Source: SZUA-430 sp044375275 (GTDB taxonomy: Bacteria > Pseudomonadota > Alphaproteobacteria > Micropepsales > Micropepsaceae). Taken from it: 7,089 bases of DNA. This document shows positions 1 to 5,680 of this stretch, piece by piece. The DNA is taken from contig JBILMZ010000183.1 in assembly GCA_044375275.1 (NCBI GenBank), positions 1 through 7,089 of the forward strand, written 5' to 3'. Position numbers and translations under genes: made by a program. Under the pieces are notes generated by a model. It did not search any database. It had not been told where the DNA came from and was given only the letters and a program-made list of their open reading frames with translations. Positions within the stretch are counted from its first letter, which is position 1. Every line of letters begins with the position of its first letter.

Positions 1-127
1 CAAGATGAAGTGGCAGGAGAGTGTAACCGACGGTTTACAGCACGCTCCGAAGGCATTCCTTGGGTTGTTCAAGGGCGAAAACTTCGGCAAGGCTCTGGTC
101 AAAATCGGCCCCGATAAGGCAATTTAG
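1..127 (+). CDS. C-terminal end of an NADP-dependent medium-chain oxidoreductase (partial)
   Basis: This is the last 41 residues of a gene that begins outside the window; the reading frame starts at base 2 and stops at TAG 125-127. The tail contains WQES, GLQHAPKAFLGLF and GENFGKALVKI, the usual ending of the zinc-independent NADPH reductases related to curcumin reductase CurA and prostaglandin/leukotriene reductases. It aligns without gaps to the end of the next gene (WREE, GLEQAPAAFIGLF, GESFGRRLVHV), with about 17 identical residues in 33, so the two are tandem paralogues. The NADPH-binding domain lies upstream and is not visible, so cofactor and substrate cannot be judged. The short 30-nt gap to the next gene suggests one transcript. 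Confidence 0.85.
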   Translation, partial: KMKWQESVTDGLQHAPKAFLGLFKGENFGKALVKIGPDKAI

Positions 128-157
128 GGAATCACTGAATGACTGCGAGGATCATCC

Positions 158-1165
158 ATGTCGGCAAGCAAGCGCTGGGTTCTGGCGAAACGTCCTGAAG
201 GCGTTCCGTACACGGATGATTTTCGGCTGGAAGATGTCACGCTTCCGGAGATCCAGGATGGCCAGGCACTGATCCGGGTCGACCACATCTCGGTCGACCC
301 AGGCATGCGCTCCAGGCTGTCCGGAGACTCATACGCCCCCGCCCTCGACATCGGGGCAACCATCGAAAGCGCCGGCATTGGCCGTGTCATCGCCTCGAAG
401 TCTCCCAAGCTGAAGGAAGGCGCTCTGGTATGGGGCGGCTTTGGCTGGCAGACGCATTTCGTCTCCGACGGCCGCGGCGTGCAGGCCCTCGACCCGGAGT
501 TCTACAAGGGCAAGATCACGCCCACCTCGGCCATCGGCATGTTCGGCATCCCGGGCCTCACGGCATTTTTCGGCCTGTTTGAAGTGGGAAAGCTGCGCAG
601 TGGCAGCACCGTCCTCATTTCATCGGCAGCAGGAACCGTAGGCGCAACCGCTGGACAGATTGCCAAGATTTCGGGATGCACCGTGATAGGCCTTGCTGGC
701 TCGGATGCCAAATGCGCCTACCTGAAGGAGATCGGGTTCGACGAGGCCCTCAATTACCGGACCTGTGGTGACCTCACCGCAGCGTTCAAGGCTGCAGCGC
801 CGAAGGGCTACGACATCTACTTCGACAATGTCGGCGGCGAAACCCTCGACGCCGCCATCCTGAACATGCGCCGTCACGGACGCCTTGTCATCTCGGGCCA
901 GATTTCCGAATACAATACACAGCAACCGCGCGGCATCCGTCACACCCTGCCCTTCATCACGCAGAGACTTCGGATGGAAGGTCTTGTCGTCTACGACTTC
1001 GCCGTTCAGTTCGGTGACGCCCGCCAGCAAATGGCAGAATGGGTGAACGAAGGCCGCCTCACCTGGCGCGAAGAAATCATCGAGGGCCTGGAACAGGCGC
1101 CAGCGGCATTCATCGGACTGTTCAGCGGGGAAAGCTTTGGCCGTCGCCTGGTCCACGTGAGCTGA
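158..1165 (+). CDS. NADP-dependent oxidoreductase, MDR superfamily (CurA / leukotriene B4 dehydrogenase-like)
   Basis: A complete 335-residue protein, the normal length for cytosolic NADPH-dependent alkenal/one oxidoreductases of the medium-chain reductase superfamily, which reduce the C=C bond of alpha,beta-unsaturated carbonyls. The N-terminal catalytic domain shows KRWVLAKRPEG (5-15), DDFRLE (20-25) and SVDPGMRSRL (45-54). The last matches the family motif SVDPYMRGRM but has Gly in place of the usual Tyr. The Rossmann domain has AAGTVG (157-162) as the dinucleotide-binding turn and FDNVGG (222-227). No cysteine/histidine set for catalytic zinc is seen, as expected. The ATG at 158 is preceded by a purine-rich GCGAGG (145-150). 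It lies 30 nt after a paralogous gene, so co-transcription is likely. The physiological substrate is unknown; detoxification of reactive carbonyls is the family-based guess. Confidence 0.93.
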   Translation: MSASKRWVLAKRPEGVPYTDDFRLEDVTLPEIQDGQALIRVDHISVDPGMRSRLSGDSYAPALDIGATIESAGIGRVIASKSPKLKEGALVWGGFGWQTHFVSDGRGVQALDPEFYKGKITPTSAIGMFGIPGLTAFFGLFEVGKLRSGSTVLISSAAGTVGATAGQIAKISGCTVIGLAGSDAKCAYLKEIGFDEALNYRTCGDLTAAFKAAAPKGYDIYFDNVGGETLDAAILNMRRHGRLVISGQISEYNTQQPRGIRHTLPFITQRLRMEGLVVYDFAVQFGDARQQMAEWVNEGRLTWREEIIEGLEQAPAAFIGLFSGESFGRRLVHVS

Positions 1166-1171
1166 CGCACG

Positions 1172-1234
1172 TCTCCCCAAAATCGTGGCAACGATTTGGG
1201 GGAGTGGTCGCGCAGCGACCGAGGGGGGCTGCGC
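1172..1234. repeat. Palindromic intergenic repeat, copy A (inverted partner at 1750-1812)
   Basis: A 63-nt unit matches the reverse complement of 1750-1812 at 61 of 63 positions. It folds into two stem-loops. The first is CTCCCCAAAATCGT (1173-1186), loop GGCA, ACGATTTGGGGGAG (1191-1204), a 14-bp stem with one mismatch. The second is GGTCGC (1206-1211), loop GCA, GCGACC (1215-1220). It begins 6 nt after the stop of the upstream oxidoreductase, so its hairpins could also act as a transcript end or stabiliser, although no T tract follows. The form is that of REP-like dispersed elements in alphaproteobacterial intergenic DNA. Confidence 0.85.
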
Positions 1235-1246
1235 CGACGCCAGTGA

Positions 1247-1672
1247 TTACCTTTTGCGCTTTCGTCGCGCAGTAACTGCCGAAGTCTTTGACGTCCGGGT
1301 CCCACCCCTTTCAGCCTTCGCAACATCCTGCCGGATTTTCAGTTTCGGGGGGCGCCCGCCGACGAGTGACAGCCCGTCCTCATAGGGTTGACCAAAATCG
1401 AAACGCGTAATGTCATCAAGCCAATACTGCGTCACCTCATTATCCCACACAGCGTTCGGCGATATTTCGTGAAGTGACACCGAATGTGCGTCGACCGAAA
1501 CCACTTTCCCGATGTAGCACAAGGCGATTTCTGGCCCCAGTTTCAGTACGAAGCAGTATATTCAAATACCTTCCGCATCCTCCCTGAGGCGGAGATGGCA
1601 AGGCTTTCGACTGCGCGCGGCGCTCGCGAGCTTTCGCCTGAGCGCTTCAACTGAACTTGCGGTGCGTCTCAT
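1247..1672 (-). pseudogene. Conserved-hypothetical reading frame interrupted by one in-frame TGA
   Basis: Read on the minus strand from ATG 1672-1670, the frame is open for 142 codons to a stop at 1249-1247 except for one TGA at 1564-1562. After this stop, the frame contains FVLKLGPEIALCYIGKVVS, then ISPNAVWDNE and DDITRFDFGQPYEDGLSLVGG, which look like real protein. From memory these resemble the C-terminal part of small bacterial hypothetical proteins ending in a DITRxDFGxxYExxL pattern; I cannot name a family. A TTG at 1522-1520 could start a 91-residue product, but protein-like sequence extends 13 codons upstream of it up to the TGA, with no good start. The upstream portion (MRRTASSVEALRRK) is arginine-rich and less convincing. 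A decayed gene is the simplest reading; a short intact gene with a non-ATG start remains possible. The Lys/Arg-rich C-terminus (TARRKRKR) may be read-through into flanking DNA. Confidence 0.5.
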
Positions 1673-1749
1673 GGCGCACAATCCTCTCGACCACCGCACA
1701 TCCACCATTCGGGGAAGATATGTCAATAACCAAACCAGCTGGACACGCC

Positions 1750-1812
1750 GCGCTGCCCCCCTCGATCGCTGCGCGACCACTCCCCCAAATCGTTGCCACG
1801 ATTTTGGGGAGA
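1750..1812. repeat. Palindromic intergenic repeat, copy B (inverted relative to 1172-1234)
   Basis: The reverse complement of this stretch equals 1172-1234 except at two positions. The 14-bp stem with its GGCA/TGCC loop is identical in both copies, while the small second hairpin carries a T for C change (GCGATC in place of GCGACC). It lies 40 nt beyond the 3' end of the minus-strand gene at 1853-2539, the same kind of position copy A has after its own upstream gene. The two copies therefore sit just downstream of two convergent genes, with the broken reading frame between them. Confidence 0.85.
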
Positions 1813-1852
1813 TACACGGGCTCAGATTGTGCGATTGGGTGAACCGTTACCG

Positions 1853-2539
1853 TCAGCGCCTCCAGCGCGCCAGCATGGACAGGGCATCAGCCCGCACCTG
1901 CGCCAGCTCGGCCACCCCGTCAGGCCCGAGTGAGTACTCAAGCGCTGCGCCACCGGCCAGACGTTCCACCACCGTGCATGTCATGCCGATATCCGTTCCG
2001 ATGTCAGAGCGATAGCACCGGCCGGCGTAACGCTCCCCTGCATCACGAGCATCTTGCGGCACATGAGTGAACAGGTACACCCACGGCGTACCCGGCAGGT
2101 CAAGGCGCAGCAACCGCCAGTCTGGCCGTTCGTAAGGTGCCGTCTTTCCGATCTGCGGAACGAGCTCCTGCAAATGCTGCGCGGGCGGCGCGTAGTTTCG
2201 CCAGAACGCGACATTCGCCATGTGTCTGCCGGCAAACGGATGGGAAGCCTGATCGCCGGACAGGTCAAGGTGCAGGGCCCTAGGCGTATCGCAGCCCGCA
2301 ACGGAAGCCGCTACTTGCACCATGCCTGCCTCCCGGACATCCCAGCATCCGGACATCCGCGCGAGATCAGCGTTGAATGTGTCCTCGTTCAGGATCATGC
2401 CGCGCGGAATGAAATAGGTCGACGCGCCGGCACGAATGGCGACATCCGGATATCTGGCAGATGAAAGGTCCAGCATCGCCTTGACACCGAGGAGCGCCAA
2501 GCCAAACACGATCCAGCTGATCAGCCCCCAGCGCCCCAC
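1853..2539 (-). CDS. Membrane-anchored protein of unknown function
   Basis: I do not recognise this protein. With GTG 2539-2537 as start it has 228 residues. The open frame extends further upstream, but that part overlaps the lprI-like gene, whereas this GTG lies 4 nt after that gene's stop and has a GCAGGA ribosome site 8 nt ahead. Residues about 5-22 (WGLISWIVFGLALLGVKA) form one hydrophobic segment with a preceding Arg, so an N-terminal anchor with the rest probably in the periplasm is likely. The remainder has four cysteines in MSGCWD, AGCDTP, GRCYRS and MTCTVV, compatible with two disulfides, and a STYFIPRG stretch shortly after the anchor. The tight coupling to a secreted LprI-type protein suggests a shared envelope role, but no function can be assigned. 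Confidence 0.75.
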   Translation of the reverse strand: MGRWGLISWIVFGLALLGVKAMLDLSSARYPDVAIRAGASTYFIPRGMILNEDTFNADLARMSGCWDVREAGMVQVAASVAGCDTPRALHLDLSGDQASHPFAGRHMANVAFWRNYAPPAQHLQELVPQIGKTAPYERPDWRLLRLDLPGTPWVYLFTHVPQDARDAGERYAGRCYRSDIGTDIGMTCTVVERLAGGAALEYSLGPDGVAELAQVRADALSMLARWRR

Positions 2540-2543
2540 GACA

Positions 2544-2948
2544 TCAATCCTGCATGGAACCCTTGAGTTCCTCGACGCGGTCTCTCGTGGCAATCGCAAG
2601 ACAGCTGGACATGATGACCGACTGGCCCGTTCCTCCATAGAACGACGTCGACTTCCAGTGGCAGTTCGCATCGCGGAAAGCGATCCATGCGCGTTGCGAC
2701 TGTTTCAGCGCCTCAAGCGGAGGGACACCATACCCTTGCTGCACATCGCCCTGGCTCGCAGCGTCCTGAAGCAGCCTTTTGTAGAGGCGATTGAGCTCGG
2801 CATCATGCTTTTTGAATTCGCGATCGGCGCACTGGCGGGTTTCCGCGTTGCTCATGGCCTTGTCGCAGATCCATTCTTCCGCCGCAGTCGCGGAGGCCAT
2901 CGGCGCGAGCGCGCAGACGGTCGAAATCACCAAGGCAGGAAAGCGCAT
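2544..2948 (-). CDS. Secreted LprI / DUF1311-type protein (putative lysozyme inhibitor family)
   Basis: A 134-residue exported protein. Residues 1-23 form a signal peptide with a hydrophobic core and an ATAA-EEW cleavage region. The mature part shows the DUF1311/LprI pattern: QCADREFKKHDAELNRLYKRL (39-59), KQSQRAWIAFRDANC (82-96) and MSSCLAIATRDRVEEL (113-128). Four mature cysteines (28, 40, 96, 116) would suit two disulfides. The family is named for mycobacterial LprI, reported to inhibit lysozyme, but most members are uncharacterised, so the function here is a family label and not a demonstration. No lipobox cysteine follows the signal, so it should be soluble in the periplasm. The ATG at 2948 has a GGGGGA ribosome site about 6 nt ahead. 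It lies 65 nt after the DAHP synthase gene and is tightly followed by an unknown membrane-anchored gene. Confidence 0.87.
   Translation of the reverse strand: MRFPALVISTVCALAPMASATAAEEWICDKAMSNAETRQCADREFKKHDAELNRLYKRLLQDAASQGDVQQGYGVPPLEALKQSQRAWIAFRDANCHWKSTSFYGGTGQSVIMSSCLAIATRDRVEELKGSMQD
2548..2553 (-). promoter_or_regulatory. Ribosome binding site supporting the GTG start at 2539
   Basis: On the minus strand GCAGGA lies 8 nt before GTG 2539-2537, inside the last codons of the upstream lprI-like gene. A TGATG stop/ATG overlap is also present here, but that ATG opens a frame that stops after seven codons, so the GTG is the better start. Confidence 0.55.
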
Positions 2949-2958
2949 TTCATATCCC

Positions 2959-2978
2959 CCGGAAACATCAGTTCCCGG
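2959..2978 (-). promoter_or_regulatory. Small hairpin beside the ribosome site of the lprI-like gene
   Basis: CCGGAAAC (2959-2966) and GTTCCCGG (2971-2978) form an 8-bp stem with one A/C mismatch around ATCA. In the minus-strand transcript it sits in the 65-nt gap after the DAHP synthase gene, and its base touches the GGGGGA ribosome site of the next gene. No T run follows, so it is not a standard terminator. It could affect translation or protect the upstream message, or be chance. Confidence 0.3.
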
Positions 2979-3013
2979 CAGGATATCGGATTGGTGCCCG
3001 CGAATCGACGGTG

Positions 3014-4387
3014 TTACTGCGCCGCAGCCGTCTGGCGCGCCTTGAACCGCTCCGCCCGGACCCCCTCGGCAACGAGAAAGGCCAGTTCAATGGACTGGTT
3101 CGCATTGAGGCGGGGATCACAATGGGTGTGATAGCGGCTGGAAAGGTCGGAATCCTTGATCGCGGCAGCGCCGCCGGTGCATTCGGTCACGTTCTGGCCC
3201 GTGAGCTCAAGATGGACGGCACCCGCATGGGTTCCCTCGCTGCGATGGATCGTGAAGAAGGTCTGTACCTCCTTCAGCACCCGCTCGAAGGGCCGCGTCT
3301 TGTAGCCCGAAGGCGACTTGATCGTGTTGCCATGCATGGGGTCACACGACCAGACGACCTTGCGCCCTTCGCGCTGGATGGCGCGGATCATGCGCGGCAG
3401 GTGATCCTCGACCTTGTCCGATCCATAGCGGGTGATCAGCGTGAGGCGCCCGGCCTCATTGGCCGGATTGAGCACGTCGCAGATCCGGATGAGCTCATCA
3501 TTGCTCAGGCTCGGTCCGCACTTCACGGCCAGCGGGTTCTTGATCCCGCGCGCAAACTCGAGATGCGCGCCATCGATCTGGCGCGTCCGGTCACCGATCC
3601 AGAGCATGTGGGCTGACGTGTCGTACCAGTCACCGCTCGTGGAATCGATGCGGGTCATGGCCTGCTCATAGCCCAGAAGCAGCGCTTCATGGCTGGTGTA
3701 GAATTCGGTCGTCCGCAGCTGCGGCGCTGAATCCGGCGTGATCCCGCACGCTTCCATGAACTCAAGCGTTTCGGAAATCCTGTCAGCGAGAACCTGGTAG
3801 CGCTCACCGGCAGGAGAACCAGCAATGAATCCCAGGTTCCACTTGTGCACGTTGTGCAGGTCCGCATAACCGCCCTGCGCAAAGGCCCTGAGCAGGTTGA
3901 GCGTGGAGGCCGCCTGCGCATAGGCCTGGATCATCCGGTCAGGATCGGGCTCGCGGGATGCCTTTTCAAAGGGCGACGCGTTGATGATGTCCCCGCGATA
4001 GGAAGGCAGGTCAACGCCATCGATGGTTTCGGTGTCGCTCGAGCGCGGCTTGGCAAACTGGCCGGCAATCCGTCCGACCTTCACGACAGGCATGGCGCCC
4101 GCAAAGGTGAGAACGACGGCCATCTGCAGCAGCACTCGGAACGTGTCACGTATATTGTCCGGATGAAACTCGGCGAACGACTCCGCGCAGTCACCACCCT
4201 GGAGCAGAAAAGCCCTTCCTTCGGCAACTTCCGCCAGGGCGCGCTTCAGGTTTCGCGCCTCCCCGGCAAAGACGAGCGGCGGATACCCCTTGAGGCGCGC
4301 TTCGGCGCGGCCCAGGGCTTCGGCATCCTGATAGCTCGGTACTTGCGCGACGGGCTTCGTGCGCCAGCTTGCGGGTGTCCATGTCAT
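3014..4387 (-). CDS. aroG: 3-deoxy-7-phosphoheptulonate (DAHP) synthase, class II
   Basis: It condenses phosphoenolpyruvate and erythrose 4-phosphate to DAHP, the first step of the shikimate pathway to aromatic amino acids, in the cytosol. The 457-residue protein has the usual length of class II (plant/mycobacterial type) enzymes. Landmarks are FLLQGGDCAESF (60-71), KVGRIAGQFAKPRS (103-116), LHNVHKWNLGF, CDPMHGNT (348-355), HLELTGQNVTEC (392-403) and HTHCDPRLNANQ (420-431). The four metal ligands expected by comparison with the mycobacterial enzyme are present as C67, H352, E394 and D424. The start is ATG 4387-4385, because AAGAGGA lies 8 nt ahead; the GTG six codons upstream would place that ribosome site inside the coding region. 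It follows rpiA on the same strand by 108 nt. Mycobacterial class II enzymes are feedback-controlled, but no allosteric claim is made for this protein. Confidence 0.97.
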   Translation of the reverse strand: MTWTPASWRTKPVAQVPSYQDAEALGRAEARLKGYPPLVFAGEARNLKRALAEVAEGRAFLLQGGDCAESFAEFHPDNIRDTFRVLLQMAVVLTFAGAMPVVKVGRIAGQFAKPRSSDTETIDGVDLPSYRGDIINASPFEKASREPDPDRMIQAYAQAASTLNLLRAFAQGGYADLHNVHKWNLGFIAGSPAGERYQVLADRISETLEFMEACGITPDSAPQLRTTEFYTSHEALLLGYEQAMTRIDSTSGDWYDTSAHMLWIGDRTRQIDGAHLEFARGIKNPLAVKCGPSLSNDELIRICDVLNPANEAGRLTLITRYGSDKVEDHLPRMIRAIQREGRKVVWSCDPMHGNTIKSPSGYKTRPFERVLKEVQTFFTIHRSEGTHAGAVHLELTGQNVTECTGGAAAIKDSDLSSRYHTHCDPRLNANQSIELAFLVAEGVRAERFKARQTAAAQ

Positions 4388-4395
4388 GATTGCAG

Positions 4396-4402
4396 TCCTC
4401 TT
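4396..4402 (-). promoter_or_regulatory. Ribosome binding site that sets the DAHP synthase start
   Basis: AAGAGGA on the minus strand lies 8 nt before ATG 4387-4385. It overlaps codons 2 and 3 of a longer frame that would begin at GTG 4405-4403, which argues against the longer form. Confidence 0.7.
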
Positions 4403-4495
4403 CACGCTTTAGATAGCGCTTGGGATGCCAATTTGCCAGTTTCACAACAGACTGCGGTTAATCGAGTTGGTGGCCGCAGACTGCTCCAAAATGGG

Positions 4496-5212
4496 TCAGT
4501 GATGCGCCAGTTCGAGGATCCGGACGCCGTTGGGTGAGCCCACGAGCGCCAGGCTGGCCATGGAAATGAACAGACCATGGTCCACCACACCGGGGATCTC
4601 GCCCAGGAGCCGCGCGAGACGCTCGGGATCAGGGATGCTCTCGGCCGCACAGTCGGCAATGTAGTTGCCGCTGTCCGTCCGGAAGGCATGCCCTTCTCCG
4701 CCCCGAAGGCGCATCAGGTTCTGCCCGCAGCCGCAACGCGCCGCCGCATCGGCAATCCGCTCCATCGTCACCTGATAGGCAAACGGAACGATCTCGACGG
4801 GCAACGGAAAGCGGCCAAGGACATCCACCACCTTGGCGGCATCCGCGATGACGACCATGCGGTCCGAGGCGGCGGCCACGATCTTCTCGCGCAGCAGCGC
4901 ACCGCCACCGCCCTTGATGAGATTGAGGCCGGGACCGATTTCATCGGCGCCATCAACCGTGAGGTCGAGATGCTTCACCTGACCGAGGTCAGCGACGGTC
5001 ATGCCGAGCTCGCGCGCAAGTGTCGCAGTCCTTTCCGATGTGGCGACGGTGGTCAGTTTCAACCCGTCCTTCACGCGTGACGCCAGCAGGCGCACGAAGT
5101 GCTCAGCGGTTGATCCCGTGCCAAGGCCGAGCTTCATGCCCGGTTTGACATACTCGAGGGCGACCTCGGCGGCAGCCTTCTTCTGGTCTTCGACGGTGTG
5201 CATCATGGTCAT
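4496..5212 (-). CDS. rpiA: Ribose-5-phosphate isomerase A
   Basis: It interconverts ribose 5-phosphate and ribulose 5-phosphate in the pentose phosphate pathway. The 238-residue protein shows all family landmarks: GLGTGSTAEHFV (29-40), ATSERT (57-62), VDGADEI (86-92) and KGGGGALLREKIVA (100-113). By comparison with the E. coli enzyme (D81, D84, K94, E103) the catalytic residues are D87, D90, K100 and E109, all present. The protein has three possible ATG starts (codons 1, 3 and 4); the first is chosen because AAGG lies 7 nt ahead of it. It is the first gene of a minus-strand series that continues with DAHP synthase. Its upstream region holds a perfect TTTTGCA/TGCAAAA inverted repeat that could be a control site. 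Confidence 0.97.
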   Translation of the reverse strand: MTMMHTVEDQKKAAAEVALEYVKPGMKLGLGTGSTAEHFVRLLASRVKDGLKLTTVATSERTATLARELGMTVADLGQVKHLDLTVDGADEIGPGLNLIKGGGGALLREKIVAAASDRMVVIADAAKVVDVLGRFPLPVEIVPFAYQVTMERIADAAARCGCGQNLMRLRGGEGHAFRTDSGNYIADCAAESIPDPERLARLLGEIPGVVDHGLFISMASLALVGSPNGVRILELAHH

Positions 5213-5230
5213 GAACTGACCTTAAGGCTC

Positions 5231-5249
5231 TTTTGCACAGACTGCAAAA
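5231..5249. promoter_or_regulatory. Perfect inverted repeat TTTTGCA-N5-TGCAAAA upstream of rpiA
   Basis: Seven-base arms (5231-5237 and 5243-5249) surround CAGAC. The site ends 18 nt before the rpiA start codon at 5212, on the leader side. It could be an operator for a dimeric regulator or an RNA hairpin in the rpiA leader just ahead of its ribosome site. The regulator is unknown. Confidence 0.45.
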
Positions 5250-5264
5250 CCGGCAGGGGCCCGC

Positions 5265-5280
5265 CACAGATAATTCTGTG
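5265..5280. repeat. Perfect inverted repeat CACAGA-N4-TCTGTG
   Basis: Six-base arms flank TAAT, centred about 60 nt upstream of the rpiA start. It is 15 nt from the TTTTGCA repeat. The A/T-rich centre and symmetry resemble a small dimeric-regulator site, but six-base arms can arise by chance. Confidence 0.3.
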
Positions 5281-5329
5281 AGCGAAGCTCGGACCATCCG
5301 CACGATTGCGCGGGTTTCTCCGGTCCCCG

Positions 5330-5371
5330 CCTGCACGAACCCCGTGTTCTTCCTGCACGAACAATGTGCAG
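5330..5371. repeat. 11-bp direct repeat CCTGCACGAAC plus overlapping inverted repeat
   Basis: CCTGCACGAAC occurs exactly at 5330-5340 and 5352-5362, start points 22 bp apart, about two helical turns. The second copy also forms an inverted repeat, CTGCAC (5353-5358) with GTGCAG (5366-5371) around seven bases. Same-face spacing is typical of cooperative binding sites. No regulator can be named. Confidence 0.45.
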
Positions 5372-5504
5372 CCTGCCTGATATTGTTGTGACGTTCGCAC
5401 TTGCGGTCGCGAGGACGAGAGCAGACTATATCCCTGTATTGCGCGGGATCTGCTCAAGCGCCGACAAGGAGAGTGCGGTACCCGCGCAAGAATTCCAGCC
5501 AGGA

Positions 5505-5527
5505 GTGACACCGCAAGAACGTGTCAC
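5505..5527. promoter_or_regulatory. Perfect inverted repeat GTGACAC-N9-GTGTCAC
   Basis: Seven-base arms (5505-5511, 5521-5527) with a 9-nt spacer, roughly 160 nt before the hemolysin III start and two bases from a CtrA-like motif. The arrangement suits a dimeric DNA-binding protein with half-sites 16 bp apart. It could also form a hairpin in a long leader. The owner is unknown. Confidence 0.4.
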
Positions 5528-5528
5528 C

Positions 5529-5547
5529 ATGGTTAAATTTGGGTGAA
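5529..5547. promoter_or_regulatory. Possible CtrA-type binding site
   Basis: ATGGTTAA at 5529-5536 is the exact complement of TTAACCAT, a motif linked with CtrA in Caulobacter. On the plus strand TTAA (5533-5536) is followed after 7 nt by TGAA (5544-5547), one base off the TTAA-N7-TTAA consensus. If real, it would place the hemolysin III/Rieske-like pair under cell-cycle control. A single motif of this strength is weak evidence. Confidence 0.3.
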
Positions 5548-5680
5548 ATGGGTGTCGAACATGCTGATTGCATTCAGTCTTCCTGAACGAAAACTCAGTA
5601 ACATTTCACACTGATGTGCCGACAAGGTCATGGCGCCAATTCGCCATGATTTGGACTTCGTTCTGGGTGAAGAGTTGGAC

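Larger units (their letters stand above)
5213..5680. other. Divergent intergenic region with several short repeats
   Basis: This 468-nt stretch separates rpiA (leftward) from the hemolysin III gene (rightward) and must hold promoters for both. I see no convincing gene in it. The only open frame of note, 60 codons at 5364-5546, has no ribosome site or recognisable motif. It does contain a series of perfect short inverted repeats, an 11-bp direct repeat and a CtrA-like motif, listed separately. No clear sigma-70 -35/-10 pair with 16-18 nt spacing was found on either strand. If translation of the hemolysin III gene begins at ATG 5630 instead of 5681, the region is 51 nt shorter. Confidence 0.6.

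Noticed and set aside
620..1180. Minus-strand open frame (186 codons) opposite the oxidoreductase
   Set aside because: It lies entirely against a well-supported gene with clear family motifs and shows no domain of its own.
1562..1564. TGA read as selenocysteine or recoded codon
   Set aside because: No redox motif surrounds it and no convincing SECIS-like hairpin directly follows; gene decay or an alternative start explains it better.
1698..1726. Minus-strand TTGACA as a promoter for the broken reading frame
   Set aside because: The -35 box is perfect, but at 17-nt spacing the -10 position reads GGATGT, so a complete promoter is not supported.
2436..3131. Plus-strand open frame (231 codons) across the lprI-like gene
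   Set aside because: It covers a signal peptide-bearing DUF1311 gene on the other strand and parts of two neighbours; its composition is that of a shadow frame.
4388..4405. GTG start six codons upstream for DAHP synthase
   Set aside because: The AAGAGGA ribosome site would fall within the coding region; the ATG at 4387 has ideal spacing from it.
4452..4479. CTGCGG/CCGCAG inverted repeat between rpiA and the DAHP synthase gene as a terminator
   Set aside because: The stem has only six pairs with a 16-nt loop and no following T run.
5364..5546. 60-codon plus-strand frame ending MVKFG in the divergent intergenic region
   Set aside because: No ribosome site, no known motif, and it overlaps the repeat-rich control region; its last ATG would give only a five-residue leader peptide with no amino acid bias.
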